DNA from: Aurelia coerulea
Taxonomy: Eukaryota; Cnidaria; Scyphozoa; Semaeostomeae; Ulmaridae
Length of the DNA stretch: 64,000 nt
Assembly (NCBI GenBank): GCA_039566865.1
Contig: CM076947.1
Coordinates: 2,983,501-3,047,500 of the forward strand
Direction of reading: 5' to 3'
Shown here: positions 22,932 to 34,686 of the stretch, piece after piece
Position numbering within the stretch: the first letter of the stretch is position 1
Layout of the letters: every line of letters begins with the position of its first letter
Program-made: the position numbers and the translations under genes
The notes under the pieces: model-generated
What the model saw: only the letters and a program-made list of their open reading frames with translations
The model's database searches: none
Told to the model about the DNA's origin: nothing

Positions 22932-25900
22932 TTATTCCATCTGTAATCTGTTATGTAATGACATGCTTGCTGCTTGTGATTCCTCTTTTGATAATGTGTA
23001 AGTGCGACCTGTAACAGTGACCGGATCAAGATGCACAAGTATGTCTGACGCATCAACAACAAGCTCTTCAGGCGGCTCTAGATACACATATGATGGGTTT
23101 GGGCCATGAGGATGCAGGAAGCTGATTGTCACTTTATTGGTTCCTGGTTGAATACTTGAAACATATGCCACCCACCACTCACTGTCATAAACTACAGCAA
23201 CATAGCCAGTAATCTTACTGAGCTCAATGTGACCATGGCCTGCTTTGACTATTTGAATCTCCCTCATTAATTCACTCTCACTGTATTCTGAGACAAGAAG
23301 AGAGTATTTTGAAATTGGTTTGAAACAATGTAATTTTTGTGTTCCAGCAATCGTTTTAGCAGACTGAAATCTTTCACAAAGAAGTTCTTCTTCTGAATAC
23401 CAGTCGGCAGCAGTAAGAAATCTTGCATTGATGCCTTTAAGATGGGAATCAACAAACTGAAATAGCTTCAGGGCTGACAACATTTGATCATGGTAAGGTC
23501 GCGGAAGACTTGCTTTGGTTGCTTCTCTTTTGATAGTGCCTCCAACGCCATCAGAGGGCCCCTTGCCATGACTTGTTGCAAAGAAATGCCATTCAGCTGG
23601 CACTCCAAAATCATGTTCATGCATGCACAGGTTACAAGAATTCTTAAGGTGTTTGTATTGGCCTGCACAGTCATCAGAAAAGTAGATTATTGCTTTCAAC
23701 ACCTGAAATTTTTCTGAAAGATGTCTCATCAGTTCTCTCTGAAAAAGGCAGACTGCAACAGTGTCGTGAGAATGACAATCTGATATCAGTACAAAGTTGC
23801 CATGCTTGACTTGTCCATCCTCTTTGAAATAGTAAACAAAAGGGTGCAATGTTGCAATACTGTTATTCCAGTGGAAAGACTGTGCCTCATCTTGGACAAC
23901 AAATGAAAAATTTTCAGAAAAGTCACCTATCACAAGAAATTCACCTTCAACTAGACCTTGAAGTTGAAGACCTTGACTGCGAGGTTGGCCCAGTGGTTAA
24001 GGCGCCGGACTCACAACTGCAAGGTAGTGGGTTCGAATCCTACCAGGGTCATACTTGCTGCGAAAGTGTGAGGAGAGCTGCTAACTCTCTGTAATTCCAG
24101 GCAAAGGCAAAAGGAATCACGAGGTGTGGTCACATCGAGAGGAAGGACCGGGGTTGCCCTGATGGGCCCCCCTGCGCCAAGCGCAGAAACCCATACCTTG
24201 CGAGAATAGCAAGTGTATGTGCCTAAAAAGTGAAAGGTTATGTATAACCCGTGTCCCCTGCTGGAAACAAGTCATCTCGAGACTTTCGCAGGCTAGGCAC
24301 GTTAAATACAATTACTCACTCACTCACTCACCTTCCTTCCTTTTGCACAGATACTGGGATTGCTGTTTTGCAATAAAATCATGTCGTTTAAGTCTTTCAA
24401 GTTTCTCAAGAAAACCTTCCACAAAATCTTCTATTGGCTCTACCATAGTCACCAGTTTTGAGCGATCAGTAGATGTCCATTGCTTAAACTCTACTTCGTG
24501 AACATCGTTCTCTTCATAGTTCCTTAAAAGCATCTCTCTCAGAGGCTGTTTACCAGGGCAGTATGGGCATTCACCAAGATGACAGTTTGGTAATGAGGGA
24601 TTACACATCATCTTAGCCAATGCATGTCCATAATGACTGACAGGAACTTCTTCACTAGCTGTCACAGACGCCATCATGGATCCATTCATCATCAATTTTA
24701 CGTTGTTATGGATAGTACAAACGCAAACAGAATGAGTGCCACTTGCTCCAGCTAAAACACATTCTTTTGGTCTTACCATTGCAAATTTTGAGAAGCTTAT
24801 CTTCATGGATGGATGTTTTGATTTGAACGTTTCATAAATTTCTTTAAGATTTCCTAACACTAGTCTTTTTTGAAATTGCGTCTTCTTGCCGTCTCGAGAA
24901 ATGCTTAGACAATCCTTTTTTCCAGGCATGACTCTGCTGATATAATCTTGCCGATAGAAGTTTTCTACAGCCACTGAAACATTATCAGGCAACCTTTTTC
25001 CAGTTTTTGGATTTGGGGTAGCAAGGATGCCTTTCCCAAATGATAAATGCTTTGCTTGTGTAGCCATTCTTTGAGAGCAGGCAAATTTGGACATCATTTT
25101 CCTTCGACTCCATGTTTGCGCAAAAAATAATCCAAACAGTTATCTTTTCGCTTCTACTCTCAGTGCTGTGGAACTTTGCAATTAGCTTTTGCAAAATTTC
25201 TGCTGGCATTCCATCTTCCTCATCTGAAGAAACATCCATACTCAATGACGGAGAGGAGCCACATGCAGCATCAAACTTTCTTTCAAGGGCGTCTTGCACT
25301 CTCTTATTTTTATGTACGAAGTAAAACAAGTACATATAGGAGTGAGGTGGTGTAACGCACTAACTAACTAACTAACTGACGAACCAAGAACGCATTCCGC
25401 GAACCAGCTAAGAATGCCAAGAATGCAATCAGTTGCCAACAGCTGTGTTGTTGCTGCGCCTCCGCACCATCAGATCACTGCATTTGCTGAGAATTTTTTG
25501 GCAGGAAAACAAACCATTTGCAATAATTATTTTCGATGTCATGTGATCAACGAAAATTCTAGAAGAAACGTTGTGACGCAGTCGATTCATGTCCAATTCG
25601 ACCACAAATGAGCCCATTAACCATATTGCATGTTGCTCTATTTACAAAAGTGTTGGCAGATTTTCAATTCAACAATTTTGGATACTGGAAATAAATATCT
25701 TCATTGGTACCCGGACTTCTGCTTCGAAGGCAAATCCCACAATGGCTACATTACTTTTATGTGCCACCGCAGAGGTCGCCGCGTTCAACCTTGAAGATAC
25801 TTGCAGGCTGAGTTGGGTTAGAGCTTCACTATCGTACACATTCCAAAATTCTAGAAAATCTATAAAAAATCTTGTAGATTCAGATTTTTCTAGAATATCA

Positions 25901-26724
25901 AAAAGGTTTATTGTAGATCGCAGATGCTGTAACTGCTTTTGAAACCTGACACGGGACTGTTCGCGTCAGGCATCAATCAATAACTTGATGGGGTAAATGA
26001 ACGTCTGTTTTGAAATTTTACTTTCTTGGGGCAAATATTACAGTTGACTCGAGTTGACTCTGTGCCACTGTACAAGCATCAATCCACATGTTTTCCTTTT
26101 AGGTCGAACAAGGGATGTGAGGACCCCTTAAAAACTAGTCCTTGTGTGCTGAAGGACTGCCCCCTCCAGTATAGAATAGAAATATGAAACAAGAAAAGTA
26201 TCGGAATTGCCACAGCTTCAAAGAAGCTCATTGCTCCCATCTGAAGGTCACCATGTGCTCTTTCCTGTCTGCAATGGCTATTTGGAAGCATTTACCCTAA
26301 GCTATTTTAAACTTTGTTCTGTACCAGCGTTCTTCGTACATGGCTAATGGGCCCCTTTAATTTGAGGAAGGTAGCGAGATCTTGACTTCACCTTTTGTTG
26401 ACTCAAAGGGCTTTCCCCAATTAGCCCTAAAGTTTCATTTAAGTTTTCAAATTCGATTTCAGGTGGAACAAAGTTATCCTCCTCTTCTGAGTGCTGATTC
26501 TCGGGTGGTTGCTCGTCGACCATAGATTGCGGTCTTTGTAGCTGTTTTCTACAGTTAGTGCATATTTTCATTCCAACCTGAACTAAAGATGGATTGCACT
26601 TGGCTTGCTCTGCAGTTATGAGTCTCAAATCTTTTCTTCTCTTAGTTGCATGCACTTTGAATGCGTCACAGCAATAGTGTCGGTTGTTCTGTACACTTGT
26701 CACTTTTGAAAGTTGTTCTGCCAT
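22932..26724 (-). pseudogene. Three-exon transposase-like gene (CCD / SDDCAGQYK / GKGP family)
   Basis: Exon 1 (26724-26392) starts MAEQLSKV, has H-Y-C-C-D-A-F-K and C-T-N-C-R-K, and ends phase 0 at GTGAAG. Exon 2 (25302-24332) carries H-S-V-C-V-C-T-I-H-N-N-V-K-L-M and C-H-L-G-E-C-P-Y-C-P; a one-base frame change near 25130-25150 disables it. Exon 3 (23971-22932) carries V-V-Q-D-E-A-Q-S-F-H-W-N-N, F-S-D-D-C-A-G-Q-Y-K and S-H-G-K-G-P-S-D-G-V-G-G, plausible metal-ligand acidic motifs. The C-terminus ends at a TAA/TAG-type stop at 22932. This family is widespread and uncharacterised in cnidarians and other invertebrates; a DDE-type transposase origin is inference. Intron 2 is an antisense SINE. 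Intron 1 (about 1.1 kb) contains a (CTAA)n microsatellite at about 25358. Confidence 0.75.
23974..24331 (+). mobile_element. tRNA-derived SINE with an (ACTC)n tail
   Basis: An internal RNA polymerase III promoter is visible: A box TGGCCCAGTGG (23986-23996) and B box GGTTCGAATCC (24030-24040), 33 bp apart. A tRNA-unrelated body follows, and the tail is an ACTC repeat at about 24314-24331. The length of about 350 bp and the tail rule out a functional tRNA gene. No clear target duplication was found; TCACCTTC occurs near both sides but may be chance. Confidence 0.85.
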
Positions 26725-26824
26725 CTTAAATCTCGCAAAGAAGAAAACTGCCTTTCCAATAATGTAGTAACTGCTTTCTCCAAAGTCTGAGATCAGATTG
26801 AAATGTCTAAGCCTCATTTCTGAC

Positions 26825-27689
26825 TTTGTTGGTTTTTATTGATATACTGTTTCCTTGTAATAGACAGGTGTTATTGAGGAGGATTTCCTTATTTGACAAT
26901 TACAAGATTAAAACAGCTATTTTCAGGAAACAATTAGAAATAGATGGGAATTCTTAAATAGAGAAGTAAATAATTTGGGATGTGTTGAATAACTTTCTCC
27001 AGCATTACATCAATGCAAAGTTGCCATTTCCGGAATTAGGATGAGGTCTCAATTCAACCATGTTTTTGGTTATGGGAAAAAGCTATTTTCTTTCAACAAT
27101 GGCATGTGATGTTGTTGCATGAGGCTTAACATTATCTTTATACAACCCAAAAATAGCCTTACAGAAAGACTACTGATGTAATAATCTTCTATAACAGAAG
27201 CCCTATCAAATTTACATGAACATGCCACGTTTTTTCAAAAAATACAACAATGCCATTGTAGCATATGCTTATGAACTATAAGATCTAATAGGACTCATTG
27301 GTATTCTGAGACTGATTGTGATAGAACCCATGCCCACCCCATCTTTAAATTTTATGAGGAGCTTCAGTATGAGTGTGCCTTCCAGAACATTTTTTTAATG
27401 AAAATTGAACTTGCCATTTGGGCGTGGTCAGCCATTGAAAACTAACAGTGTATCTCAGCCCTGGAGCCTTAAAGGCTAGCACCAATTTTCTACAAATACA
27501 GTTGTAGCTTGGCAAGAGCTTTTATTTGACACCAATCCTGTCTTTATAGGTTGAATATGAAGGAAGATATCAATTCTAGGTGTGACGCGAGTAACGGCCG
27601 GTCACGCCAAATTTCCAAAGTTTGACCGGTCATGATTCCAAAAACCGTTTGACCAATCCAAAAAAAATTTGAAATCCAGAATCAGTTCT
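26825..27689. other. Interval with no recognised gene
   Basis: AT-rich sequence. A short CCGGTCA/TGACCGG inverted pair lies near 27598-27630. No coding evidence. Confidence 0.45.
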
Positions 27690-29010
27690 CTAAACAAAAT
27701 ACCAGATTTCAAACAAAATCCATGACATAAATTTCAGGTTTCGATTTGTTTTGGTTACACTTGACATAGTGGTGTGGTAGAAAGCTGCCCAATGAGTTAT
27801 ACGCTTTATGCTCTCCTTCATGGTGGCTCCGAAGGCTCTGGAATACTCAAGCATGGACATGTTGGCTTGCTTGAAATGTACTGTTGCATGACAGTTTTCA
27901 ACATCTAAGGTCATACAACTCAGCAAATTGCATGAGTTAAAATTGAACTTTGCCAGAATGACCCTCAAGCGCTCTAACCCAGACTCAATCAAATCTACAG
28001 AGATAACTGTTTTGGCTGAAATATGTCCCTGAGGACCATTTATGGTTGAGTTTTGTTTATCTCCGAGTAAGTGATGTGTTCATTCTTTTGCAGAAGGCCC
28101 TTGCTGAGAGTTCTTCCACATACACAAACTCACTTTGGTTTCTAATATTTGGTTGATGAAACACTAGTTGTGGATTGTCCCTTTGAAGTCTTTCCTTCAA
28201 ACGAAATGAACGGAAATTTGAGGCATCAATACCTTCAATTTCTGTTACTTTTTTCATAAACATTTGATTTAAAAGTTTCATTCTCATGATTTCTTCTTTC
28301 TGAAGTAATCTAGGCTTGATAATGTTGCAACAAGTAACGGGTTCGTCACGAGTAAATGGACGACAATAATTCAAATGGCAATTTCGGTGGTAGCGCACTT
28401 CTGTTGCTACGCAATCTCTGTCCCTAATGTGCACTAATATGTTTTCATCTCCTTTTCTCTTAGCTGCATACCTCAACAAGCCTCCATCAACTGTTTCAGC
28501 CAAGACCAATCTGTTCAGCTTTCTTTTTTTGGTTGCCTACACAAGAGATAATAAAATCATAAATCTATGATATCTCCCTAAAATACTTGCAAAGATATAT
28601 GGCGTGCCAAACCGGCCAAAAACATTTAATTTGTTGACAGCAATGTATGATAAGTTGTTGATCATGTATTGATTTTTGTTGACGGATTTTACATTTTTGC
28701 AGACACATTTTACATTTTTGCAGATACAGTTTACATGTTTACAGACACACTTTGCAGTTTTGCTGTCACAAGTCTTCCTTTGGCAGCGAAGAAACTCAGT
28801 TTTTCTGTGACAGCAATAAACTTCAACAACTGCAGCTATGATTTGCTGTCAGCAACAAAGTTTTGCTGTCAGCAAAATCAAATGCGTTTACATAAGGCCG
28901 GGGGTTAAATGATCAGTCAACAATTGTCCACGGGGATTCACTCACTTATTTCTTCGTACTCATCAATGGGGAATCTCCTCTTCGCTTCCTTGACCACGTG
29001 CGACAATGAC

Positions 29011-29491
29011 TACATTGCTGTTTCATGAAAGCGAAGAGATTATTGCTGTTTAAAAGATATTCTTAGGCTCCAGAGGCCGGGGGGGCTACTTTGTATATTT
29101 GTCGGACGGGGATGTGCCGTTTTTCATGGTATTGTTTTAACCAATTTTGTCTGGCACCGGGTATCAAAATAAGGCAATTTTTCTAGAGCAGGTTTTCAAA
29201 ACATGGCAACAGGGGATATTTTGCCAGATCGGTTAGTTTTTCAATCAAAGTTTCATGTTTTGAGTATACGTTTCACCAAATTGTTCTGGATGGAATCTGT
29301 TATCATTTGGAGCGAAAAATTCTGGAGCTGGATAAAAATGAAAAATGTTTGTGGGCACACCCAGTAGTGGACTGGCTCCGATTTTTGCACCAGCCATGGG
29401 ATGAGTTAAGGGGCCCTAAATGGGTGTGGCCTAAATCATGAGGGTGTGGCCATGAGAAATGATCTCTTCGCTTTCATGAAACAGCAATGTA
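29011..29491. mobile_element. MITE nested in the foldback element
   Basis: TACATTGCTGTTTCATGAAA at the left end and its exact inverse at the right give 30-bp TIRs. If the terminal TA is the target duplication, the element is 29013-29489. No coding capacity. Confidence 0.8.
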
Positions 29492-29876
29492 CACTCATTT
29501 TTTTATAAGAAACCAAGGTCCGGGGATGGTAGGCAGTTTCTTAAATTTTCGGGCCATTTTGCTACCAAAAGTTTCTTAGGTGTTTCTTATATTTTTAATG
29601 CCAAAAGTGTAAAGTTAATCTTGTTTTGTCTAAAGGGCTCTCAAGTTACTCAGTAAGATCTCAAAACAAGTAAATAACATAATTCGCACTCAAAATTATG
29701 TCCAAAGAGTTGCAATAACTGTACAGTGTCAAAACAGTTCTGACTGCCATAGGAAAATTAAAACTGTAAATTACAAAAATTACTTAGCTTTTTAAATCCA
29801 GGTAAGGTGTTTCTTAACTTTCGAAAAATTGGGCCTACCGTTTCTTATAAGCGGTTTCTTATGAAAAAAATGAGTG
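29492..29876. mobile_element. ATAAGAAAC-type MITE, copy 1
   Basis: CACTCATTTTTTTATAAGAA at the left; the inverse, with one inserted C, at the right. TA precedes it and AA follows. The 385-bp interior matches copies at 33234 (inverted) and the segments inside the 9-bp-TSD elements. Confidence 0.8.
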
Positions 29877-30969
29877 AAGTCACTGTCGCACGTGGTCAAG
29901 GACCGAAAAGGAGATTCCCCATTGATGAGTACGAAGAAATAAATTAGTGAACCCCCGTGGACAATTGTTGACTGATCAGTTAACCCCCGGCCTTATTTAA
30001 ACGCATTTGATTTTGCTGACAGCAAAACTTTGTTGCTGACAGCAAATCATAGCTGCAGTTGTTGAAGTTTATTGCTGTCACAGAAAAACTGAGTTTCTTC
30101 GCTGCCAAAGGAAGACTTGTGACAGCAAAACTGCAAAGTGTGTCTGTGAAAATGTAAACTGTATCTGCAAAAATGTAAACTGTATCTGCAAAAATGTAAA
30201 ATGTGTCTGCAAAAATGTAAAATCCGTCAACAAAAATCAATACATGATCGACAACTTATCATACATTGCTGTCAACAAATTAAATGTTTTTGGCCGGTTT
30301 GGCGCGCCATAAAGATATGCTATATTTGAAGCTCACAAAAAATGTAGGATATTTATTTGCTAAGGATCTGGAGAACGGAAACATGAATGCATTATTGTGT
30401 GATATGGAGATGTGATAAGATTTTATGCCCAATACCTTGAAAATGTGTCTCAATTTAAGAGCAGATTGATATTGTAAAGCAGATTGAAAAGGTAAATTGA
30501 ATTACAAAATAGAAACTTTTCTAATACTGTCAACCATCATGTACTTATTCTCTGCTTGTTAATAGCCCCAAATACTGACTATCTTGACAACAACAGTGTC
30601 TCACAAAGTTGCCTACCTACCATATCAGTAACATAGACATCTTTCTTCTTGCATATAATACACTGCTCCGAAAGAACATGCTTGCTTCTAGCGTTTTTTG
30701 ATGGTCTTTGTTCGATAATCTCCCGGGTTTCAATCCTTTCGAACAGTCGTGCTGATCTGCGAAAAGATGACTGTTCTAATGAATCAAGGCTCGTTGATGT
30801 AGACAAATTTCCTTCCTGGCACTCCGGTGTAACTTTGTTGGATTCTGCTTCTTTCCTCCTTTTCTCAATTCTTTTGTCTGCTCTGCTCTCTCGACTTATT
30901 GCTTATCACAAAATCGAATGTAATATTCCTTATGGTAGTAGAACTCTTCTTCCTCATTCGTAATTTTTT

Positions 30970-31570
30970 CAGGCCATGATTCAACAGCAGTCTCTGTTGA
31001 ATGAACAAAAGGATGAAATCCTTAGAGAGATGCACAGTAAATTTACGGAAATCAAGCTGGACATGCAAAAAACCACTGAACTAGACCAGAGGCCGAAGCC
31101 AGATTTGGCAAATGCCCTATTCAGCTTAAAGAAGTCTAATCTAAGTGCTACTCTGGATGACCAAATTAATCACTCAATGCGCTCAACCCTAATTTGTAAG
31201 GGAATTAAAGAGGTACCCCACAAAACATGGGACCAAACAGAGTGAATTCTTGTAGAAGTTATCGCAAGAATCCTTAAAATTGAAGCTGATCAAGTTTCAG
31301 AAATGATTGAGCAAGCACACAGCAAAGGAAAGCATCAATCTAATGACAGGAAAGGGCCAAGGCATATCTGTCTATGTGAAGTTCTTCTTTTGGAAAGACA
31401 GTGAGACTGTGAAAAAAGAGATTTTCTGATCTTTGTCCACAGCACCCAAAGATGGGTATCCCAGCTGACCAGATGTACTCCAAGAAGTAACAAAGAGACA
31501 AAAGGATGCAATGTTTGAGCGCCAACAATTGATAGCAGCCAAAGAAATATCTAATGGTTACCTGGCATAT
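30970..31570 (+). pseudogene. LINE ORF1-like coiled-coil protein remnant
   Basis: A frame starting at 30976 reads a coiled-coil segment (E-Q-K-D-E-I-L-R-E-M, F-T-E-I-K-L-D-M), then R-S-T-L-I-C-K-G-I-K-E and T-W-D-Q-T-E to a stop. It continues in the same style with A-R-I-L-K-I-E-A-D-Q-V and E-Q-A-H in later frames. This is the layout of the ORF1 RNA-binding protein (Transposase_22 type) of LINEs: coiled coil followed by R-x-N-x-x-x-x-G-I. Several stops make it inactive. No ORF2 follows within the window. Confidence 0.65.
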
Positions 31571-31840
31571 ACTCTTTTTATAAGAATATTGTTTATAAGA
31601 ATATTCAGGCTCAGAATCATTCAAATGTTAAGAATATTATCAGAATATTGATGGGCCTCAGCTTGCATAGTTTTGTCTAATTTTCCAGCAGTTGCCTGTT
31701 TTGGATGTTCTTAACAGGGAATCGCATGACTGACATATCTGGTTTTTTGAAAAAGTATGTTCAAAAGTTTATAATTGTTAAAGGGGCATTCCTCGAGAAA
31801 AAACCAGATATCATTGAACTCGTAATTTATATAAGTTAAA

Positions 31841-31917
31841 CCCACCTGAATCCACCTGAACCCACCTGAACCCAGCTGAATCCCTCTGAACCCAGCTGAA
31901 CCCATCTGAACCCAGCA
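31841..31917 (+). repeat. 10-bp minisatellite CCCACCTGAA
   Basis: About eight imperfect copies of CCC(A/C)(C/G)CTGAA. It lies at the left boundary of the inverted repeat 31906-32969. Confidence 0.85.
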
Positions 31918-32129
31918 GAGACCAACCTGACTCGATAGAAATTCCCAAGGGGTCCCCTGCCAGGTGTGATGGCTCCGTTTGGAAATATCAAGAACAGTGT
32001 ATCAAAAGAAGCGGGTGATAAGCATAGTTAGCACTTTATGGTGTTAATGAAAACAGCTGAATAACAATCGTTCTGATCTCATTGGCTCGGACGGTTTTTC
32101 ATTTTGGCATTTTATGGGTTCAAAATGCC

Positions 32130-32278
32130 TTATCGATTTGTGTGTGGCCATAACTCCGCCAATCCAGAAGATATTTTAGCCAGCATCCAAACTTTAATAC
32201 CCAAACATCTGGAGAGTAGATTTCTTCAAAAAAATTCGGGAAATTTCAAGCAATTTCTTTCCTGGTTGCGTTTTATGA
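32130..32278 (+). other. Possible degraded THAP-like first exon
   Basis: The frame M-P-Y-R-F-V-C-G-H-N-S-A-N has the look of a THAP start (M-P-x-x-C-x-x-x-x-C) but lacks the first cysteine. It ends F-M-K before a GTAGGT donor. Weak evidence only. Confidence 0.2.
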
Positions 32279-32341
32279 AGGTAGGTAAACTGTCGAAAAA
32301 TTGCCATGGATTTCTTTCGCAGTGACATCACTCTCCTACTA

Positions 32342-32730
32342 CACATTTTTTTTTATATAAGAAACTGGTTTATAAGAAACTAGTACTAGGCTGGCGAAAA
32401 ATTTAAGAAACTCTAGTACTATGCCTTAGAATTGCTAAGAAACTTTAAAGCCAAATACAAGGACATCATGGGAAAATAATTGTTGAGCCTGTATTTTTGG
32501 TAATATTCATGATAAATTTGTGTGTTGAGTAAAATAGAACTCTCCTTCTTGCAAAAAAATATGCTGTCTGTCAAGAAACCAATATGCGGCGGCGGTAGAA
32601 ACTACATGCATCAAAAAATAAGAAATAAATTAAGACACTTTTAGTACTAAAAAGCTGAAATTTCCACGTGAAATTAAGAAACTTTTAGTACTATGGGCTT
32701 GTCCAAGTTTCTTATAAAAGAAAAAACGTG
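32342..32730. mobile_element. ATAAGAAAC-type MITE, copy 2
   Basis: CACATTTTTTTTTATATAAG start and CTTATAAAAGAAAAAACGTG end, flanked by TA on both sides (32340-32341, 32731-32732). The interior has AAGAAACT-TAGTACTA repeats. Nested in 31906-32969. Confidence 0.8.
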
Positions 32731-33233
32731 TAAATCATCAGGCCTAACTTTTTCACCTTCATGTGTACACAATATTGTTTTCGTCAGTTATTTGACTAAA
32801 ACGTCCTTTGAGTTTCCGTGTTTGTTAAGTCTGAATGGCTATAATTCCAAACAGAGCTATTAGCATTATGAACAAGTGTTAAATGCAAATTCCCTGCTTG
32901 TGTGCTTCATACAAATCACTGGACCTCTTGGGATTCCTATTGCGTCAGGTTGGTCTCTGCTGGGTTCAGCCAGTTTCTGCTGAAGCCGTTTTGACATTTG
33001 AATCGGGCCTCTCATTTATTGCCTTGTGACTGAAATTCATTGAACATATGTTTATCATCTACTACAACACCACCATGTCCATGACGCATCTAGGCTATAT
33101 ATTCTTGATGAAAACCTGACTGGTGAATTAATGGCTTCCAGGACACTGGGTAAAATCAATGGTAGGCTGAGGTTTATATAGAGAGCAAAATTTTCTTGAC
33201 TTCTCTGTTCACGTAGGTTACTAGCAAATTCAC

Positions 33234-33612
33234 TACACGTATTTTTTTATAAGAAACGGTAGGCTCATTTTTCAAGAGTTAAGAAACAACCCTACCTGAA
33301 TTCAAAAAGCTAAGGAAATTTTGTGATTTGCAGTTTTAATTTTTCTATCACACTCAAAAATGTTTTGACACTGTACAGTTATGGCAACTGTTTTGGACAT
33401 TATTTTAAGTGCAAATTAATATGTTATTTACTTGTTTGGAGATCTTACCAAGTAATTCAGGAACCCTTTGAACAAAACAAAATTGACTGTACCTTTCCAG
33501 CATTGAAAATATAAGAAGCACGTAAAGAAACTTTTGGTAGCGAAATGGCCCAAAATTTAAGAAACTGCATACCAACCCCGGACATTAGTTTCTTATGAAA
33601 AAAATATGTGTA
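33234..33612. mobile_element. ATAAGAAAC-type MITE, copy 3
   Basis: The element reads TA-CACGTATTTTTTTATAAG ... CTTATGAAAAAAATATGTG-TA. The given span includes the TA at each end. Its interior is the inverse of copy 1 (GACACTGTACAGTTATGGCA block). Confidence 0.85.
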
Positions 33613-33632
33613 ATCCAGCCCCACTTTGACTA

Positions 33633-33895
33633 ACATATTTTTATAAGAAAATAAGAGTTTGGGCCAGTACTGAAAGTTTCTTAAAATTATCAAGTTTTGA
33701 GTACTCAAGAGTTTCTTATGAGTTTCTTTGCCATTTTATTTTTGGAGAACAGACTTCTATAAAAATCTGGTTTGAACAAAACATCATTGAAAATTATCTG
33801 ATTGTTGACAAAAATAGTCCACAAAAGTCCATGATCCTTGCAGTGGACTGAAGACTTCATACTCAGGAGGGGGGGGGGGGGGGGGGGGGGGGGGT
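33633..33895. repeat. MITE left-end fragment and a long G tract
   Basis: The sequence after 33633 (ACATATTTTTATAAGAAA..., GGGCCAGTACTGAAAGTTTC) matches the left ends at 41339 and 54645. No matching right end was found nearby. An uninterrupted run of more than 20 G lies at about 33868-33893. Confidence 0.7.
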
Positions 33896-34686
33896 AACAT
33901 ATGGAGCAATGGGTACTCAATGGGTACATGCTGCCTCTAAGGATGGCTTTTAACCTTGAACCCCTAATCAAAACAATAATCCCTGAATCGCTGAATATGG
34001 GTTTCAAGCCCTAACTGTTCCACTAGAAACAGGTAGCTTTTTGAATTGTGACAAAAAGATGCAGAGTTTTTATTTTTATAATGGGTCTTTTTTGTTTCAG
34101 TTCTGAAACTTGGTTGGTGGTATTTTTGTCTTCTTAATTGTACATTTAAAGCGAAATGGAACTTTTTTTGGAAGTTCAATATGCTTTTCCCTGAAAAGTT
34201 CTTAAAAATAGGTTGAAAATCATCCAAAAATCCCCAAACGAGGGTCTTCTCCCTGCGGCATGTCCCCATCATCCCAAGATGTGAGTTACCCCTGGGCTTC
34301 ATACAGTATACCAAGTTCTTTGTTCCTGGCAGTTTTTCTCTTGAACTGATCATACATTTTTGGTACAGTATTTGTGTTAATTCAAGTTGTTATTATGCCG
34401 TCTTTCTATGGATGTGCAGATGCAATCATCAAGGAAGCAATATGTATTATATTCAGTTGTTTATGCTAATCATCAAAACCTATAATACTGTAGGTAATAA
34501 AATACAGACAGCATGTGATACCATCATCAACAAGATGCAGCTGACCAGCTGACATAACTATTTGTTATCAAACATAAAATTCAAGGAATAAATTCTTGAT
34601 TCAAAGAAAGACAAGTTAGTTTAAATATCAGCAGACCCTATGTGTGTTTCCAGATAAATCAACCCACTCAATTCATTTACCATTAT

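Larger units (their letters stand above)
28599..30310. mobile_element. 1.7-kb foldback element with an 8-bp TSD
   Basis: The ends ATGGCGTGCCAAACCGGCCA and its near-inverse open arms of about 410-430 bp that are almost identical; the right arm has one extra 21-bp unit of a GTAAA-TGTATCTGCAAAAAT repeat. AAAGATAT flanks it at 28591-28598 and 30311-30318, suggesting a hAT-type (8-bp) target duplication. The centre is filled by two further elements (29011-29491, 29492-29876). No transposase is present. Confidence 0.85.
27690..30900 (-). pseudogene. Transposon-type gene with CIIC and MTLDVENCHATVH motifs
   Basis: Exon A (30900-30621) is Lys/Arg-rich, then has C-I-I-C-K-K-K-D and a GTAGGT donor. 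Exon B starts at 28536 after TTGTGTAG and reads L-A-E-T-V-D-G-G-L-L-R-Y, R-Y-H-R-N-C-H-L-N-Y-C, L-V-F-H-Q-P-N. A further segment (about 28020-27760) reads M-T-L-D-V-E-N-C-H-A-T-V-H-F-K-Q-A-N-M-S-M and H-W-A-A-F-Y-H-T. I know this combination from uncharacterised cnidarian proteins; function unknown. The two C-x2-C / C-x-H pairs suggest a zinc-binding N-terminus. No clean donor ends exon B, and the last part decays. The first intron (2084 nt) is mostly one inserted element. Confidence 0.6.
31906..32969. mobile_element. Probable TIR element, approx. 1.06 kb
   Basis: CTGAACCCAGCAGAGACCAA at the left and its inverse at 32944-32969 form a 26-bp perfect inverted repeat. Weaker pairing extends to about 53 bp (AATTCCCAAGGGGTCC against AATCCCAAGAGGTCC). 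No target duplication was identified. It contains the TA-type MITE at 32342-32730. Confidence 0.65.

Noticed and set aside
23979..24052. A functional tRNA gene
   Set aside because: A and B boxes are good, but the body continues for about 300 bp into an (ACTC)n tail; it is the head of a SINE.
28669..30240. Two inverted copies of an 80-86-codon gene (M-I-F-V-D-G-F-Y-I-F...)
   Set aside because: These are translations of the foldback arms, including a 21-bp repeat; the frames are low complexity.
33964..34353. 129-codon minus-strand frame
   Set aside because: No family resemblance and no splice or start context; likely chance.
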